A stretch of DNA of 64,000 nucleotides from Algoriphagus sp. Y33 (GTDB lineage Bacteria; Bacteroidota; Bacteroidia; Cytophagales; Cyclobacteriaceae): contig NZ_CP061947.1 of assembly GCF_014838715.1 (NCBI RefSeq), positions 5,694,001 through 5,758,000 of the forward strand. Direction: 5' to 3'. The position numbers and the translations under genes were made by a program. The notes beneath the pieces were generated by a model. It was not told where the DNA came from. It searched no databases and saw nothing but the letters and a program-made list of their open reading frames with translations. Numbering within the stretch: position 1 is the stretch's first letter; the number at the start of each line of letters is the position of its first letter. Shown here piece after piece: positions 1-8,879 of the stretch.

Positions 1-2
1 AT

Positions 3-116
3 AGTGGTGGAAGAATTGTACGGCCTGGCTATTATGTCTTATTAGTGGAGTTGTATGACTTGTCGGGGCGGATAAGGGTGATCAGAAAAACCATCGTGAT
101 TGCGACAAAATTTTAA
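3..116 (+). CDS. C-terminal fragment of a probable secreted protein
   Basis: The window opens inside a reading frame whose last 37 residues are visible and end at a TAA. The tail contains GYYVLLVELYDLSG followed by a basic stretch and a hydrophobic strand. This resembles the final beta-sandwich segment of large secreted Bacteroidota proteins such as lamin-tail-domain proteins. No start, domain or active site is visible, so the function cannot be given. The frame is judged real because it is open to the window edge and has a protein-like hydrophobic/polar alternation, while another forward frame closes early. Confidence 0.45.
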   Translation, partial: SGGRIVRPGYYVLLVELYDLSGRIRVIRKTIVIATKF

Positions 117-175
117 TTTTTTTCTATTTTAAAAAGTAGAAAACAGTATCTTAAAAAGCGTAACACCCCTAGACC

Positions 176-346
176 ATGGAAAAAGACCTTATTGGCCAAG
201 CTCTGCAGCTGATTCACCTGCAGAATGGCAAAGACCTCAAGGAGGTTGCTCAGTACTTGAATATGAAGTATCGGATAGATGCTGATGCATTGGTTCTCCA
301 GAGTAGATTAAAAAAAATCATATTAGAAGAGAAAGCCGTGGCATGA
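176..346 (+). CDS. Small 56-residue hypothetical protein
   Basis: An ATG-started frame of 57 codons begins MEKDLIGQALQLIH and ends LEEKAVA. It is predicted mostly helical, with a Leu-rich N-terminal helix and a second charged helix, no Cys and no membrane segment. It lies 60 bases after the end of the preceding secreted-protein tail and is followed at once by a weak hairpin with a T-run, which fits a short independent gene. I do not recognise a family. It could also be non-coding; support is only the clean frame, the start context and the following terminator-like element. Confidence 0.45.
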   Translation: MEKDLIGQALQLIHLQNGKDLKEVAQYLNMKYRIDADALVLQSRLKKIILEEKAVA

Positions 347-357
347 TGGCTTTTTTT
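332..357 (+). terminator. Possible intrinsic terminator after the 56-residue gene
   Basis: AAAGCC (332-337) can pair with GGCTTT (348-353) around a ten-base loop, and the run of T continues to 357. The stem is short (6 bp) and overlaps the stop codon of the small gene, so the call is tentative. From 358 to 509 I see no gene; the DksA-like gene promoter presumably lies there, but no clear box is visible. Confidence 0.4.
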
Positions 358-509
358 GTGAAAGTTTAGTTTTTCCACTGAGGACACTAAGGTTTTCGCA
401 GAGGTCACAGTTAGAAATAATTTTCTTGGAAATCCAACGTGTCCATGTATTTTAGAGAACTAATTCTAAAAAGATCCGTCCCAATACTATTATCTAATTT
501 TAGCAGGCT

Positions 510-893
510 ATGAGCAAGGAAGAAAAGACCGCATATTCTCAGGAAGAATTGAAAGAATTCGAAGTAATTATTCAGAAAAAACTTGAAAGCGCAAAGGAGG
601 AATTACTTTCACTGAAGGAGTCATTAAGTAAAAAGAATGATAGTGGAACAGATTTTACCGCTTCTACATCGAAATTGCTTGAAGACGGTGCAGATACGCT
701 GGAGCGTGAGAGCCAAAATCAACTGGCTGCAAGACAGCAGAAGTTCATCTACAACCTAGAGAATGCTTTGATTCGTATTAAGAACGGTACCTATGGTGTA
801 TGTGTAGATACAGGCAAGCTGATATCTAAAGAGCGATTGATGGCGGTACCGCATACAATGCATTCCATAGAAGCAAAACTTGCTAAAAAATAA
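510..893 (+). CDS. DksA/TraR-family protein
   Basis: This 127-residue protein has a Glu/Lys-rich coiled-coil N-terminal half (about residues 10-85) and a C-terminal part with NGTYGVCVDTGKLISKERL, the position of the DksA/TraR zinc finger. Only one of the usual four cysteines remains, a state common in Bacteroidota members. DksA-family proteins bind the secondary channel of RNA polymerase and adjust initiation; that role here is inferred from family. ScpB starts three bases after its stop, so the two are probably co-transcribed. In Bacteroidota this type often sits among housekeeping genes, as here. Confidence 0.85.
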   Translation: MSKEEKTAYSQEELKEFEVIIQKKLESAKEELLSLKESLSKKNDSGTDFTASTSKLLEDGADTLERESQNQLAARQQKFIYNLENALIRIKNGTYGVCVDTGKLISKERLMAVPHTMHSIEAKLAKK

Positions 894-896
894 GTT

Positions 897-1457
897 TTGG
901 ACTTTCTCCATAGACATATTGAAGCATTGATTTTTTGTGCTCCGACACCTTTACCCAAGGCAGAGATAATAAAGTGTTTGAGTGAGATGTTTGAAGCTGA
1001 GATTCCGGGCGATCATGTGGATCAAGCGATCAATGGCTTGAGCGAAAAATACCAATCAGAGGAATTTTCTTTTCAGCTGGAGCATTTGGGAGGTGGGTAT
1101 CAGTTTTTGACCAAACCTGCTTATCAAACGTCGATTGGTATTCTTCTCCGGCAGCAATCGCAGAAGAGACTGTCAACTGCGCAATTGGAGACCTTGTCGA
1201 TTATAGCTTATAAGCAACCCGTAACCAAAGGTGATATTGAGCAAATCCGGGGGGTAAATAGTGACTATTCGGTACAGAAGCTTCTGGAGAAAGAGCTGGT
1301 TGATATCAAAGGCAAATCAGATGGACTAGGCAGACCTTTGCTCTATGGCACATCGGACAAGTTTATGGAGTACTTTGGTATTAATTCTCTGAAAGATCTG
1401 CCTCAACCAAAAGATTTTTCGCAACCGGAAAACCAGATAGGAGAGGAGCGGGATTAA
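897..1457 (+). CDS. scpB: Segregation and condensation protein ScpB
   Basis: The 186-residue product carries the double winged-helix fold of ScpB, seen in STAQLETLSIIAYKQPVTKG and the following GVNSDYSVQKLLEKELV. With ScpA it forms the kleisin sub-complex of the bacterial SMC condensin, which compacts and segregates the chromosome. The gene uses a TTG start at 897, three bases after the stop of the DksA-like gene; no ATG is available near it in this frame. Length is normal for the family. The C-terminal tail after about residue 165 is polar and probably disordered. Confidence 0.9.
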   Translation: MDFLHRHIEALIFCAPTPLPKAEIIKCLSEMFEAEIPGDHVDQAINGLSEKYQSEEFSFQLEHLGGGYQFLTKPAYQTSIGILLRQQSQKRLSTAQLETLSIIAYKQPVTKGDIEQIRGVNSDYSVQKLLEKELVDIKGKSDGLGRPLLYGTSDKFMEYFGINSLKDLPQPKDFSQPENQIGEERD

Positions 1458-1516
1458 TGAGTTTGCAGAGATCAGTGACAGTAAGCAGAAGGTTTGGGAG
1501 GAAACCTGAAAATCCT

Positions 1517-2140
1517 TTAGTCTAACGATTTTACTTTGGCCAGTTGGGCGATCAAGTACTTTTTGCCGGATTTTACTTCATGGCATAGTACTCTTGTCCT
1601 TCTTGTTTCTCCTTTTTCAAATTCCCTTCCGGAAAGTAAAAATCGGCTTCCGGGTTTTATGTCGGATAGGAAAACAATATCTGGGCTGGCACTTCTGTCA
1701 TCGTATTTGCTCATTTCCTTCATTAGAAAAAGATCCGCAGCCGAACTGGCTTTCGGGTTTTTCATATACTTGCGTAGAGGAATCAATAAGTCTATAGGAA
1801 AAAAATCGGTTGAGAGAATGGGAAAAATTAATTTCTGAAAAGTCGATTTCCACTCTCTCCCATGTGGAGGAATTTCCATTCCGAATCTTACGAAGGCATG
1901 AAGATGTGCTACTTCGTGGATATAAGTAAGCAGAAATTGGAAGGGGTTAAGATCTGCATTGATCGTGATGGTCTGGATTTGACGATCTCTTCTATACCTG
2001 AAATCCCCAAGTTTTGTCTTTCGGGATGCTGTAGTTTTAAATGAAAAAGGTTCTTTTTCCCAAAGTTCGACTGCATAATTGATGGCAGCAGTAGGAATTT
2101 TTTGTGCCAGTATTTCCTTTAGTTTTTCAGACCCGCTCAT
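1517..2140 (-). CDS. SprT-like zinc metalloprotein
   Basis: The 207-residue protein has the zinc-binding HEVAHLHAF motif (HExxH) near residue 75, preceded by an antiparallel strand region with YRRDRQIQTITINADLN, typical of SprT-like domains. Family members are metalloproteases related to Spartan; the substrate in bacteria is not known. A longer start at 2182 exists, but it falls inside the intrinsic terminator of the upstream lipoprotein gene. I therefore prefer the ATG at 2140, which gives MSGSEKLKEIL. The gene is convergent with scpB. The C-terminal 60 residues resemble a small beta domain and are less conserved in type. Confidence 0.8.
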   Translation of the reverse strand: MSGSEKLKEILAQKIPTAAINYAVELWEKEPFSFKTTASRKTKLGDFRYRRDRQIQTITINADLNPFQFLLTYIHEVAHLHAFVRFGMEIPPHGREWKSTFQKLIFPILSTDFFPIDLLIPLRKYMKNPKASSAADLFLMKEMSKYDDRSASPDIVFLSDIKPGSRFLLSGREFEKGETRRTRVLCHEVKSGKKYLIAQLAKVKSLD

Positions 2141-2152
2141 ACCGAAAAATAC

Positions 2153-2180
2153 AAAAAAAGAGCCCCGCAATGCGGAGCTC
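2153..2180 (-). terminator. Intrinsic terminator of the small lipoprotein gene
   Basis: On the minus strand GAGCTCCGC (2180-2172) pairs with GCGGGGCTC (2168-2160) around a three-base loop and is followed by seven T residues. One pair is a G-U wobble. It lies 22 bases after the stop of the lipoprotein gene and 13 bases before the preferred start of the SprT-like gene, which separates the two transcripts. Confidence 0.75.
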
Positions 2181-2202
2181 AATGCATTTAGAAAAGGAAG
2201 AA

Positions 2203-2400
2203 TTATTGAGCTGGCTCAATAACATCAGTGCTGTCTATTACTACAGTAGTATCAGCGTCTTCGATGATGATTTCTTCCTCTACAACAGGCTCTTCAACTA
2301 CCTCGATAGTCTCAACAGTCTCTTCTTTTACTTCTTTGTTACCGCATGAAGCTACAGCGAACATGCTAGCGATTGCGAAAATTGCAAATACCTTTTTCAT
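2203..2400 (-). CDS. Small acidic lipoprotein
   Basis: The 65-residue product starts MKKVFAIFAIASMFAVASC, a lipoprotein signal peptide with the lipid-accepting Cys at residue 19. The mature part is about 46 residues, very acidic (many Glu, Asp, Val) and probably unstructured, ending VIEPAQ. Such short acidic lipoproteins are common in Cytophagales and have no known function; they may coat the periplasmic or outer surface. It has its own promoter and terminator, so it is a single-gene transcript. Confidence 0.75.
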   Translation of the reverse strand: MKKVFAIFAIASMFAVASCGNKEVKEETVETIEVVEEPVVEEEIIIEDADTTVVIDSTDVIEPAQ

Positions 2401-2426
2401 TTTTTGTGGTTTTCTTAATTACACAG

Positions 2427-2458
2427 CAAAGGTATTACAGTTTTGATCAATAAAACAA
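2427..2458 (-). promoter_or_regulatory. Promoter of the small lipoprotein gene
   Basis: On the minus strand TACCTTTG (2434-2427) matches the Bacteroidota -7 consensus TAnnTTTG exactly. A TTG (2458-2456) lies 21 bases upstream as a -33 element. The start codon is 27 bases downstream of the -7 box. Confidence 0.6.
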
Positions 2459-2477
2459 TAGACCGTTTAAATATATT

Positions 2478-3791
2478 TTATTTGTTTTTGTAAATAATTT
2501 TGATCGGAACTCCTTCAAAATCAAAGTTTTCACGGAGTCTGTTTTCCAGATATCTTGTATAGGGGGATTTGATGTACTGGGGCAGGTTACAGAAGAATGC
2601 AAACACTGGATTTTTTGTCGGAAGTTGGGTGGAATATTTGATCTTGATGTACTTCCCTTTCCATGCGGGTGGGGGATAGCGTTCTATTTCGGCAAGCATC
2701 ACATCGTTCAGCTTGGAAGTAGGGATACGCCGGGTTTTGTTTTCGTAGACTTTCACTGCCAATTCTATTGCTTGGAAGATTCTTTGCTTTTCGAGCACAG
2801 AGGTGAAGATGATCGGAATCCATTTGTTTTCTCCCAATTTCTCCAACATATCATCCTTTATTTTTCCCATGGTTTTATGATCCTTATCGATCAAATCCCA
2901 TTTGTTTACCATGATCATCACGCCCTTGTTGTTTTTGATGGCAAGGGAAATCAAGTTCATGTCCTGGGATTCAAGACCCCTTGTGGCATCCACCATTACG
3001 ATCACTACGTCCGACTCTTCCAGAGTTCTTAAAGAACGCATGACAGAGTAGAACTCTACATCTTCCGTCACCTTGGACTTCTTTCTGATCCCGGCAGTGT
3101 CTGTGATGATAAAATCCTGCCCATAGAGCTGATAACGTGTATGGATAGAGTCTCGTGTAGTACCGGCTTCATCTGTTACGATGGAGCGGTCTTTGCCTAT
3201 CAGTGCATTCAGGAATGATGATTTTCCCACGTTCGGTCTTCCCAGAATTGAAATCTTGGGAGTGTCTGCATCGGGATCTTCAACCCCTTCTTCTTCGAAA
3301 TGGGTAATCACGGCATCCAAAAGCTCGCCTGTACCACTTCCGCTAGCAGAAGCTACCGGGTAGACTTCGAAGTCACTTACCCCCAACGAATAAAATTCAT
3401 GGGCTGCAAAACTTTTTTCTTGGTTATCCGCCTTATTTGCGACGACATAAATAGGCTTTTTGCTACTTCTGAGTTCCTTGGCAAATTCGCTATCCAGATC
3501 AGTAAGACCCGTATGACAATCCACAATGAAAAGAATCACATCCGCTTCCTCAATGGCAAGCTTTACCTGCTTTCGGATTTCCGCCTCATACATGTCTTCC
3601 GAGCCTGTGACGTATCCGCCGGTGTCAATTACCGAGAAGAACTTCCCCGCCCACTGTGCGTGTCCGTAGTGACGATCACGGGTGACACCGCTCATATTGT
3701 CTTCAATCGCCTTGCGTTCTTCTACCAGACGGTTGAAAAGAGTGGATTTGCCCACGTTAGGCCTTCCTACTATCGCTACTATATTTGCCAT
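2478..3791 (-). CDS. der: Ribosome-assembly GTPase Der (EngA)
   Basis: The 437-residue protein has two tandem GTPase domains. G1 motifs are GRPNVGKSTLFN at residues 8-19 and GRPNVGKSSFLN near residue 185. The second domain also shows DTAGIRKKSK and NKWDL, and the protein ends in a KH-like domain with PPAWKGKYIKIKY. This layout is unique to Der, which acts in 50S subunit maturation in the cytoplasm. Length is normal. It is encoded two bases downstream of era, an arrangement that implies one transcript for both ribosome-assembly GTPases. Confidence 0.97.
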   Translation of the reverse strand: MANIVAIVGRPNVGKSTLFNRLVEERKAIEDNMSGVTRDRHYGHAQWAGKFFSVIDTGGYVTGSEDMYEAEIRKQVKLAIEEADVILFIVDCHTGLTDLDSEFAKELRSSKKPIYVVANKADNQEKSFAAHEFYSLGVSDFEVYPVASASGSGTGELLDAVITHFEEEGVEDPDADTPKISILGRPNVGKSSFLNALIGKDRSIVTDEAGTTRDSIHTRYQLYGQDFIITDTAGIRKKSKVTEDVEFYSVMRSLRTLEESDVVIVMVDATRGLESQDMNLISLAIKNNKGVMIMVNKWDLIDKDHKTMGKIKDDMLEKLGENKWIPIIFTSVLEKQRIFQAIELAVKVYENKTRRIPTSKLNDVMLAEIERYPPPAWKGKYIKIKYSTQLPTKNPVFAFFCNLPQYIKSPYTRYLENRLRENFDFEGVPIKIIYKNK

Positions 3792-3793
3792 GA

Positions 3794-4687
3794 TTAGGTT
3801 GGGTCGTACCCAAATTTTTTCAGTTTCAGTTTATTTTTTCTCCAGTCTTGCTCCACCTTCACGAAGGTTTCGAGGAAGACCTTCTTGCCGAAGAACTTTT
3901 CCAGTTCTTCACGGGCTTGTATTCCTACTTTTTTCAGCGCAGCGCCTTTGTCGCCGATGATGATTCCTTTTTGGCTATCCCTCTCGACGTATATGATTGC
4001 ACGGACGCTGATTATGTTTTTTTTCACTTTGAAGTCTTCGATAGAGACTTCAGAGCTATATGGAATCTCTTTTTTATAATTCTCAAAGATTTTTTCACGG
4101 ATGATCTCAGAGGCAAAGAACCGTTCTGATCTATCGGAAAGTTCCTCTTTGTCATAAAATGCAGGATGTTCAGGTAGTCTGTCCAAGATTTCCTGCATGA
4201 TTTTTTCTGTGTTGAATTTTTCTCCTGCAGAAATAGGAATGACAAGTTCTGACTTGATTCTGGATGTCCAGTAGGCAGTTACTTCCTCCAATTGCCCCGG
4301 TTTTGCTAGATCAATTTTATTGATGACCAATAATACGGGGACTTCGGACTCGTTGATTTTCTCGATCACATGCTCAATATCCGCGTCTGTTTCGAATAGA
4401 TCGGTGACAAAAAGGATAATGTCCGCATCTTCCAGAGAGATGTTTACGAAACTCATCATATTCTTCTGAAGTTCGTACTGAGGTTTGAGCATTCCGGGAG
4501 TATCGGAAAAAACTATTTGATAGTTTTCGGAATTTGTCAGGCCTACAATTCTGTGGCGTGTGGTCTGCGCTTTAGAAGTTATGATCGAAACTCGCTCACC
4601 CACAAGGATATTCATCAATGTAGACTTGCCCACATTTGGTTTTCCTATGATGTTGACGAAGCCTGCTTGATGTTTTTGTGAATCCAT
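3794..4687 (-). CDS. era: GTPase Era
   Basis: The 297-residue protein has an N-terminal Ras-like domain with GKPNVGKSTLMN (G1), TTRHRIVG (G2 region), DTPGM (G3) and NKIDL (G4), followed by a C-terminal type-II KH domain containing IIIGDKGAALKKVG. Era binds the 3' end of 16S rRNA and helps 30S maturation. It is the first gene of the era-der pair and its stop lies two bases before the der start. A TACCTTTG box (minus strand, 4710-4703) sits 16 bases upstream of its start codon, without an evident -33 partner. Confidence 0.97.
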   Translation of the reverse strand: MDSQKHQAGFVNIIGKPNVGKSTLMNILVGERVSIITSKAQTTRHRIVGLTNSENYQIVFSDTPGMLKPQYELQKNMMSFVNISLEDADIILFVTDLFETDADIEHVIEKINESEVPVLLVINKIDLAKPGQLEEVTAYWTSRIKSELVIPISAGEKFNTEKIMQEILDRLPEHPAFYDKEELSDRSERFFASEIIREKIFENYKKEIPYSSEVSIEDFKVKKNIISVRAIIYVERDSQKGIIIGDKGAALKKVGIQAREELEKFFGKKVFLETFVKVEQDWRKNKLKLKKFGYDPT

Positions 4688-4711
4688 TGTAGAAATTTTT
4701 TACAAAGGTAC

Positions 4712-4741
4712 TTGATTTTGTAGAGTTTCTCCTTACCTTTG
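4712..4741 (+). promoter_or_regulatory. Candidate promoter of the initiator tRNA gene
   Basis: TTG at 4712-4714 and TACCTTTG at 4734-4741 are 19 bases apart, the spacing expected for Bacteroidota housekeeping promoters, and point to the tRNA about 90 bases downstream. A second TACCTTTG in the opposite direction (4710-4703) faces era, so the intergenic region appears to drive divergent transcription. Confidence 0.55.
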
Positions 4742-4831
4742 TACCACAATATCGGAGAAGGCTAGCAGCCAGGAGCGGGATTGACAGCCGGAAGGGCTTA
4801 AAGTTAGAAATTCTTAGAATTAAAAATATAT

Positions 4832-6480
<1,649 letters not shown>

Positions 6481-6518
6481 ATAGATCCACTTTTTGAGGT
6501 ATTAGACGTAATTCAGCA

Positions 6519-6731
6519 TCAGTTATCCGATGTTTGCTGCAAGGCCAATTGTTTCCTCTTATAGCAATCAAATACAACTTCCGTAAACCTCCTCAATGCG
6601 TCCACCACCTGCTGCGCTTCCTCGTCTGTGAAATGGGCGAAGACCCCGCAAGCTTTTACCTCCTCAATAGTTATATCTTTCTGCCTGTCATATCCTTGAC
6701 GAAACACTCCATTCACACCACCCTTCATCAC
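6519..6731 (-). CDS. Small protein upstream of the recombinase, unknown function
   Basis: The 70-residue product, MMKGGVNGVFRQGYDRQ at the start, contains ITIEEVKACGVFAHFTDEE and a long amphipathic helix to the C-terminus. There is no membrane segment or recognised domain. It precedes the recombinase gene by 38 bases on the same strand, so the two are likely co-expressed. By position it could be a recombination directionality factor or a small regulator, but the sequence does not prove either. It is followed upstream by a region with three inverted repeats. Confidence 0.6.
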   Translation of the reverse strand: MMKGGVNGVFRQGYDRQKDITIEEVKACGVFAHFTDEEAQQVVDALRRFTEVVFDCYKRKQLALQQTSDN

Positions 6732-6752
6732 ACTGTTCCGTTTAACTCACAA

Positions 6753-6845
6753 CGTGGCTTTACACCACGCCAATTCCCTTCCATTCCTACATCAGATGTA
6801 AGCTAAAGTATAAAAAAGTTTTGATAATACAAAAAATATCAAAAC
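6753..6845. repeat. Cluster of three inverted repeats between divergent genes
   Basis: Three perfect inverted repeats lie in 93 bases: CGTGG/CCACG (6753-6757 and 6765-6769), TACATC-A-GATGTA (6788-6800), and GTTTTGATA/TATCAAAAC (6818-6826 and 6837-6845). They lie between the recombinase-side genes (minus strand) and the plus-strand gene at 6925. They may be operators, recombinase accessory sites or parts of a transfer origin. No clear TAnnTTTG box was found in this gap. Confidence 0.5.
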
Positions 6846-6924
6846 ATATTTGTAAATTGGGGAATCCTATATCAAACAAGCGCTCAACAGCCTTGTTAAG
6901 TATTGAAAAAAAATCTGTCAGAGG

Positions 6925-7626
6925 ATGAAAAAACCATATAAAATTACATACAAGACGTACTTTAATAATAGGTTGAAAAAAATCCCTTTTCATAGCCAAG
7001 AGACTTACCCTCTTTACGTCCAGGTAACATACAGGCAGAAAACCATTTTTTTTAAAAGTGCATTTTTTGAAATGTTTTCCGATACCAGGTATTGTGAGGA
7101 AGGGAAATGCCCTTCCATTGAATTTGTTATTGATAAGGAACACTTGTTGATAGACTATGTTATCAAACTGCATGAGGATGATTTTAGCCTGGAAAGATTT
7201 AAAACGGCCTATGATTATTACAGCCGTGATCTATGTACATCAACCGAAGAGGCTTGCAGGGCATTTATAACAACTTTTTTCACGGGTAAAGGATTGCCTG
7301 TAATTGGCCTTAGTTTATCGAAAGGGAGCAAAGACAAAGTACTGTATGACCTGCTCTTGGAATTGGAATCTATACTCCATCCTGACTTTTATACATCTTT
7401 CAATAAAGCCCTAGGAATCGCCCCACCCTACACGCTTTTATATGGATTCATGGAGCAATACAAAGACTGGCCAGACAAAACCCTCACTGTGATGGAGTGG
7501 GAAAATCGAGATACTATTTCCGCCTTCGAAAAATACATTAAGAAGAAACACCCTGAAAGGAATGTTGACCAAATCAAAAAAGCCGTGAAGAAGTGGCTCG
7601 ATAATATCAATCCGGTTACAAACTAA
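6925..7626 (+). CDS. Hypothetical protein, only rightward gene in the transfer region
   Basis: The 233-residue product is soluble, basic and A+T-rich in its codons compared with its neighbours. Its N-terminus (YPLYVQVTYRQKTIFFKS near residue 28) recalls the arm-DNA-binding strands of Bacteroidota tyrosine integrases, but no catalytic domain follows. The C-terminus is a charged helix with KKHPERNVDQIKKAVKKW. It may bind DNA or be a passenger gene; I do not recognise a family. It is convergent with the lipoprotein gene at 7698 and is flanked upstream by the inverted-repeat cluster. Confidence 0.6.
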   Translation: MKKPYKITYKTYFNNRLKKIPFHSQETYPLYVQVTYRQKTIFFKSAFFEMFSDTRYCEEGKCPSIEFVIDKEHLLIDYVIKLHEDDFSLERFKTAYDYYSRDLCTSTEEACRAFITTFFTGKGLPVIGLSLSKGSKDKVLYDLLLELESILHPDFYTSFNKALGIAPPYTLLYGFMEQYKDWPDKTLTVMEWENRDTISAFEKYIKKKHPERNVDQIKKAVKKWLDNINPVTN

Positions 7627-7697
7627 TACATACCTGTTTTTTTGTAAAAAAGGGTAAAGTGCATGGCAACGAAGCCGCCACGCACCTGACAATATAC

Positions 7698-8519
7698 CTA
7701 CCCCGGCATTCCGTATATCACGGAATCACGGCACCTTGCGCTGGATGCGGCGGCATGTCCGGCAATCTCTCCAAGGGTTACAGAATCATCCATTAAGCCG
7801 CCGATGGCCCCGCCTATGTCTCCCGAAATCCCGGCTACTTTGATCATGAAGTTTTTAAACTTGCTGAATGCTGCGGGATTGTCTTCAATTTCCAGGTTCA
7901 TCCAGTATAGCCCCGAATACCTGGCTACCGAAGAAACACTGAGTACCGCCTTTCTCTCCCAATCCGAAAGTACCGGGTCATGCAATACTTCAGTTTCCAG
8001 TTGTTGAATTGCCTGTTTGAATTCATCATAAGATCCCCACCAGTTATTTTCACCGCCATAGCCCCGCACTGTTTCCAGTATCCTGCGCAGGTAGTGTTTT
8101 ACATACTCTTCCAGTACACTGTTTTCCACCACCTGTATAAACAGGTTGTCATATTCCGGCATGACCGATTCCAGGACCGCTAAAAGTTCCTGTTGGGACA
8201 GGTCCACACCCAGTTCAGTCAATACGAATTGCCGGATGCAATGTGTAACAGCGACATCACCGGCCTGTTGCCGTACTCCCCGGCAGCTTTCCGTATCCAC
8301 CAGTATCCTGTTGTGCCAATAGCCTACTTCATCATATGGGTTGAGCGGGTTAGCCGCCTCCATCCATTCGTTGTACATTATTCCCGTACTTATGACCACA
8401 GCCGGTTCATCGTCCGGCATAGATTCCACCGTCACCAATTCAGGGTAATGCTGGCATGAAAAAAACATCCCTGTCACCACCATTGCCATCATCCACATTG
8501 TCATTTTCATTCTTTTCAT
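7698..8519 (-). CDS. Lipoprotein of the conjugative element
   Basis: The 273-residue product starts with a Met-rich signal peptide and lipobox (MVVTGMFFSC, Cys near residue 22). The mature protein is largely helical, with several Trp and a Cys pair (DTESCRGV, VTHCIRQF), and ends in a Gly-rich segment GISGDIGGAIGGLMDD. The last part looks like a short membrane-active or flexible region, as in bacteriocin-like peptides, but this is weak. Its position at the distal end of the transfer gene array suggests a role at the donor surface such as entry exclusion or mating-pair support. Function unknown. Confidence 0.6.
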   Translation of the reverse strand: MKRMKMTMWMMAMVVTGMFFSCQHYPELVTVESMPDDEPAVVISTGIMYNEWMEAANPLNPYDEVGYWHNRILVDTESCRGVRQQAGDVAVTHCIRQFVLTELGVDLSQQELLAVLESVMPEYDNLFIQVVENSVLEEYVKHYLRRILETVRGYGGENNWWGSYDEFKQAIQQLETEVLHDPVLSDWERKAVLSVSSVARYSGLYWMNLEIEDNPAAFSKFKNFMIKVAGISGDIGGAIGGLMDDSVTLGEIAGHAAASSARCRDSVIYGMPG

Positions 8520-8566
8520 TGTTCTTTTCCTTTAGTGTTTAGATTATTAGTTGCGTATGCTTATCG

Positions 8567-8872
8567 TTATGTATTTCCCGGCACCGCAACATCCATACTG
8601 ATCGTACTCCGGCGCATCCGGTTGAATGTGGGGCGATACCTGATATAGCCGTATTCATGGAGTTGCCTGATTAATTTGAAATAAGTGGCCGTACTGGATA
8701 TTTTTGCGGACTCCATAATTTCCTCCCGGCTGATGGGGAAAGGGTCTTGCCCTCCATGTTCCCGCCGGATGTTCAGCAGTACGGAGAAAACCCCGATATG
8801 CGCGATGCTTATCCTTGGGTCCCGCCTGGTAGCTTTCATAAAACCAGCCATTGCTATCTCTATCCCTTCCAT
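8567..8872 (-). CDS. Winged-helix DNA-binding protein
   Basis: Starting from the ATG at 8872 the product has 101 residues. The segment FPISREEIMESAKISSTATYFKLIRQLHEYGYI has the helix-turn-helix plus wing spacing of small replication or transcription regulators; the C-terminal strand ends SMDVAVPGNT. A longer start at 8929 would overlap the upstream gene by 50 bases; the ATG at 8872 follows an AAGGTGG ribosome-binding site and begins seven bases after the upstream stop, so it is preferred. It is a candidate regulator of the accessory genes or of excision. Its ligand and sites are unknown. Confidence 0.65.
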   Translation of the reverse strand: MEGIEIAMAGFMKATRRDPRISIAHIGVFSVLLNIRREHGGQDPFPISREEIMESAKISSTATYFKLIRQLHEYGYIRYRPTFNRMRRSTISMDVAVPGNT

Positions 8873-8879
8873 GCCACCT

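Noticed and set aside
1517..2182. Longer form of the SprT-like protein starting at 2182
   Set aside because: The extra N-terminus would be translated from the intrinsic terminator of the upstream gene; the ATG at 2140 is better placed.
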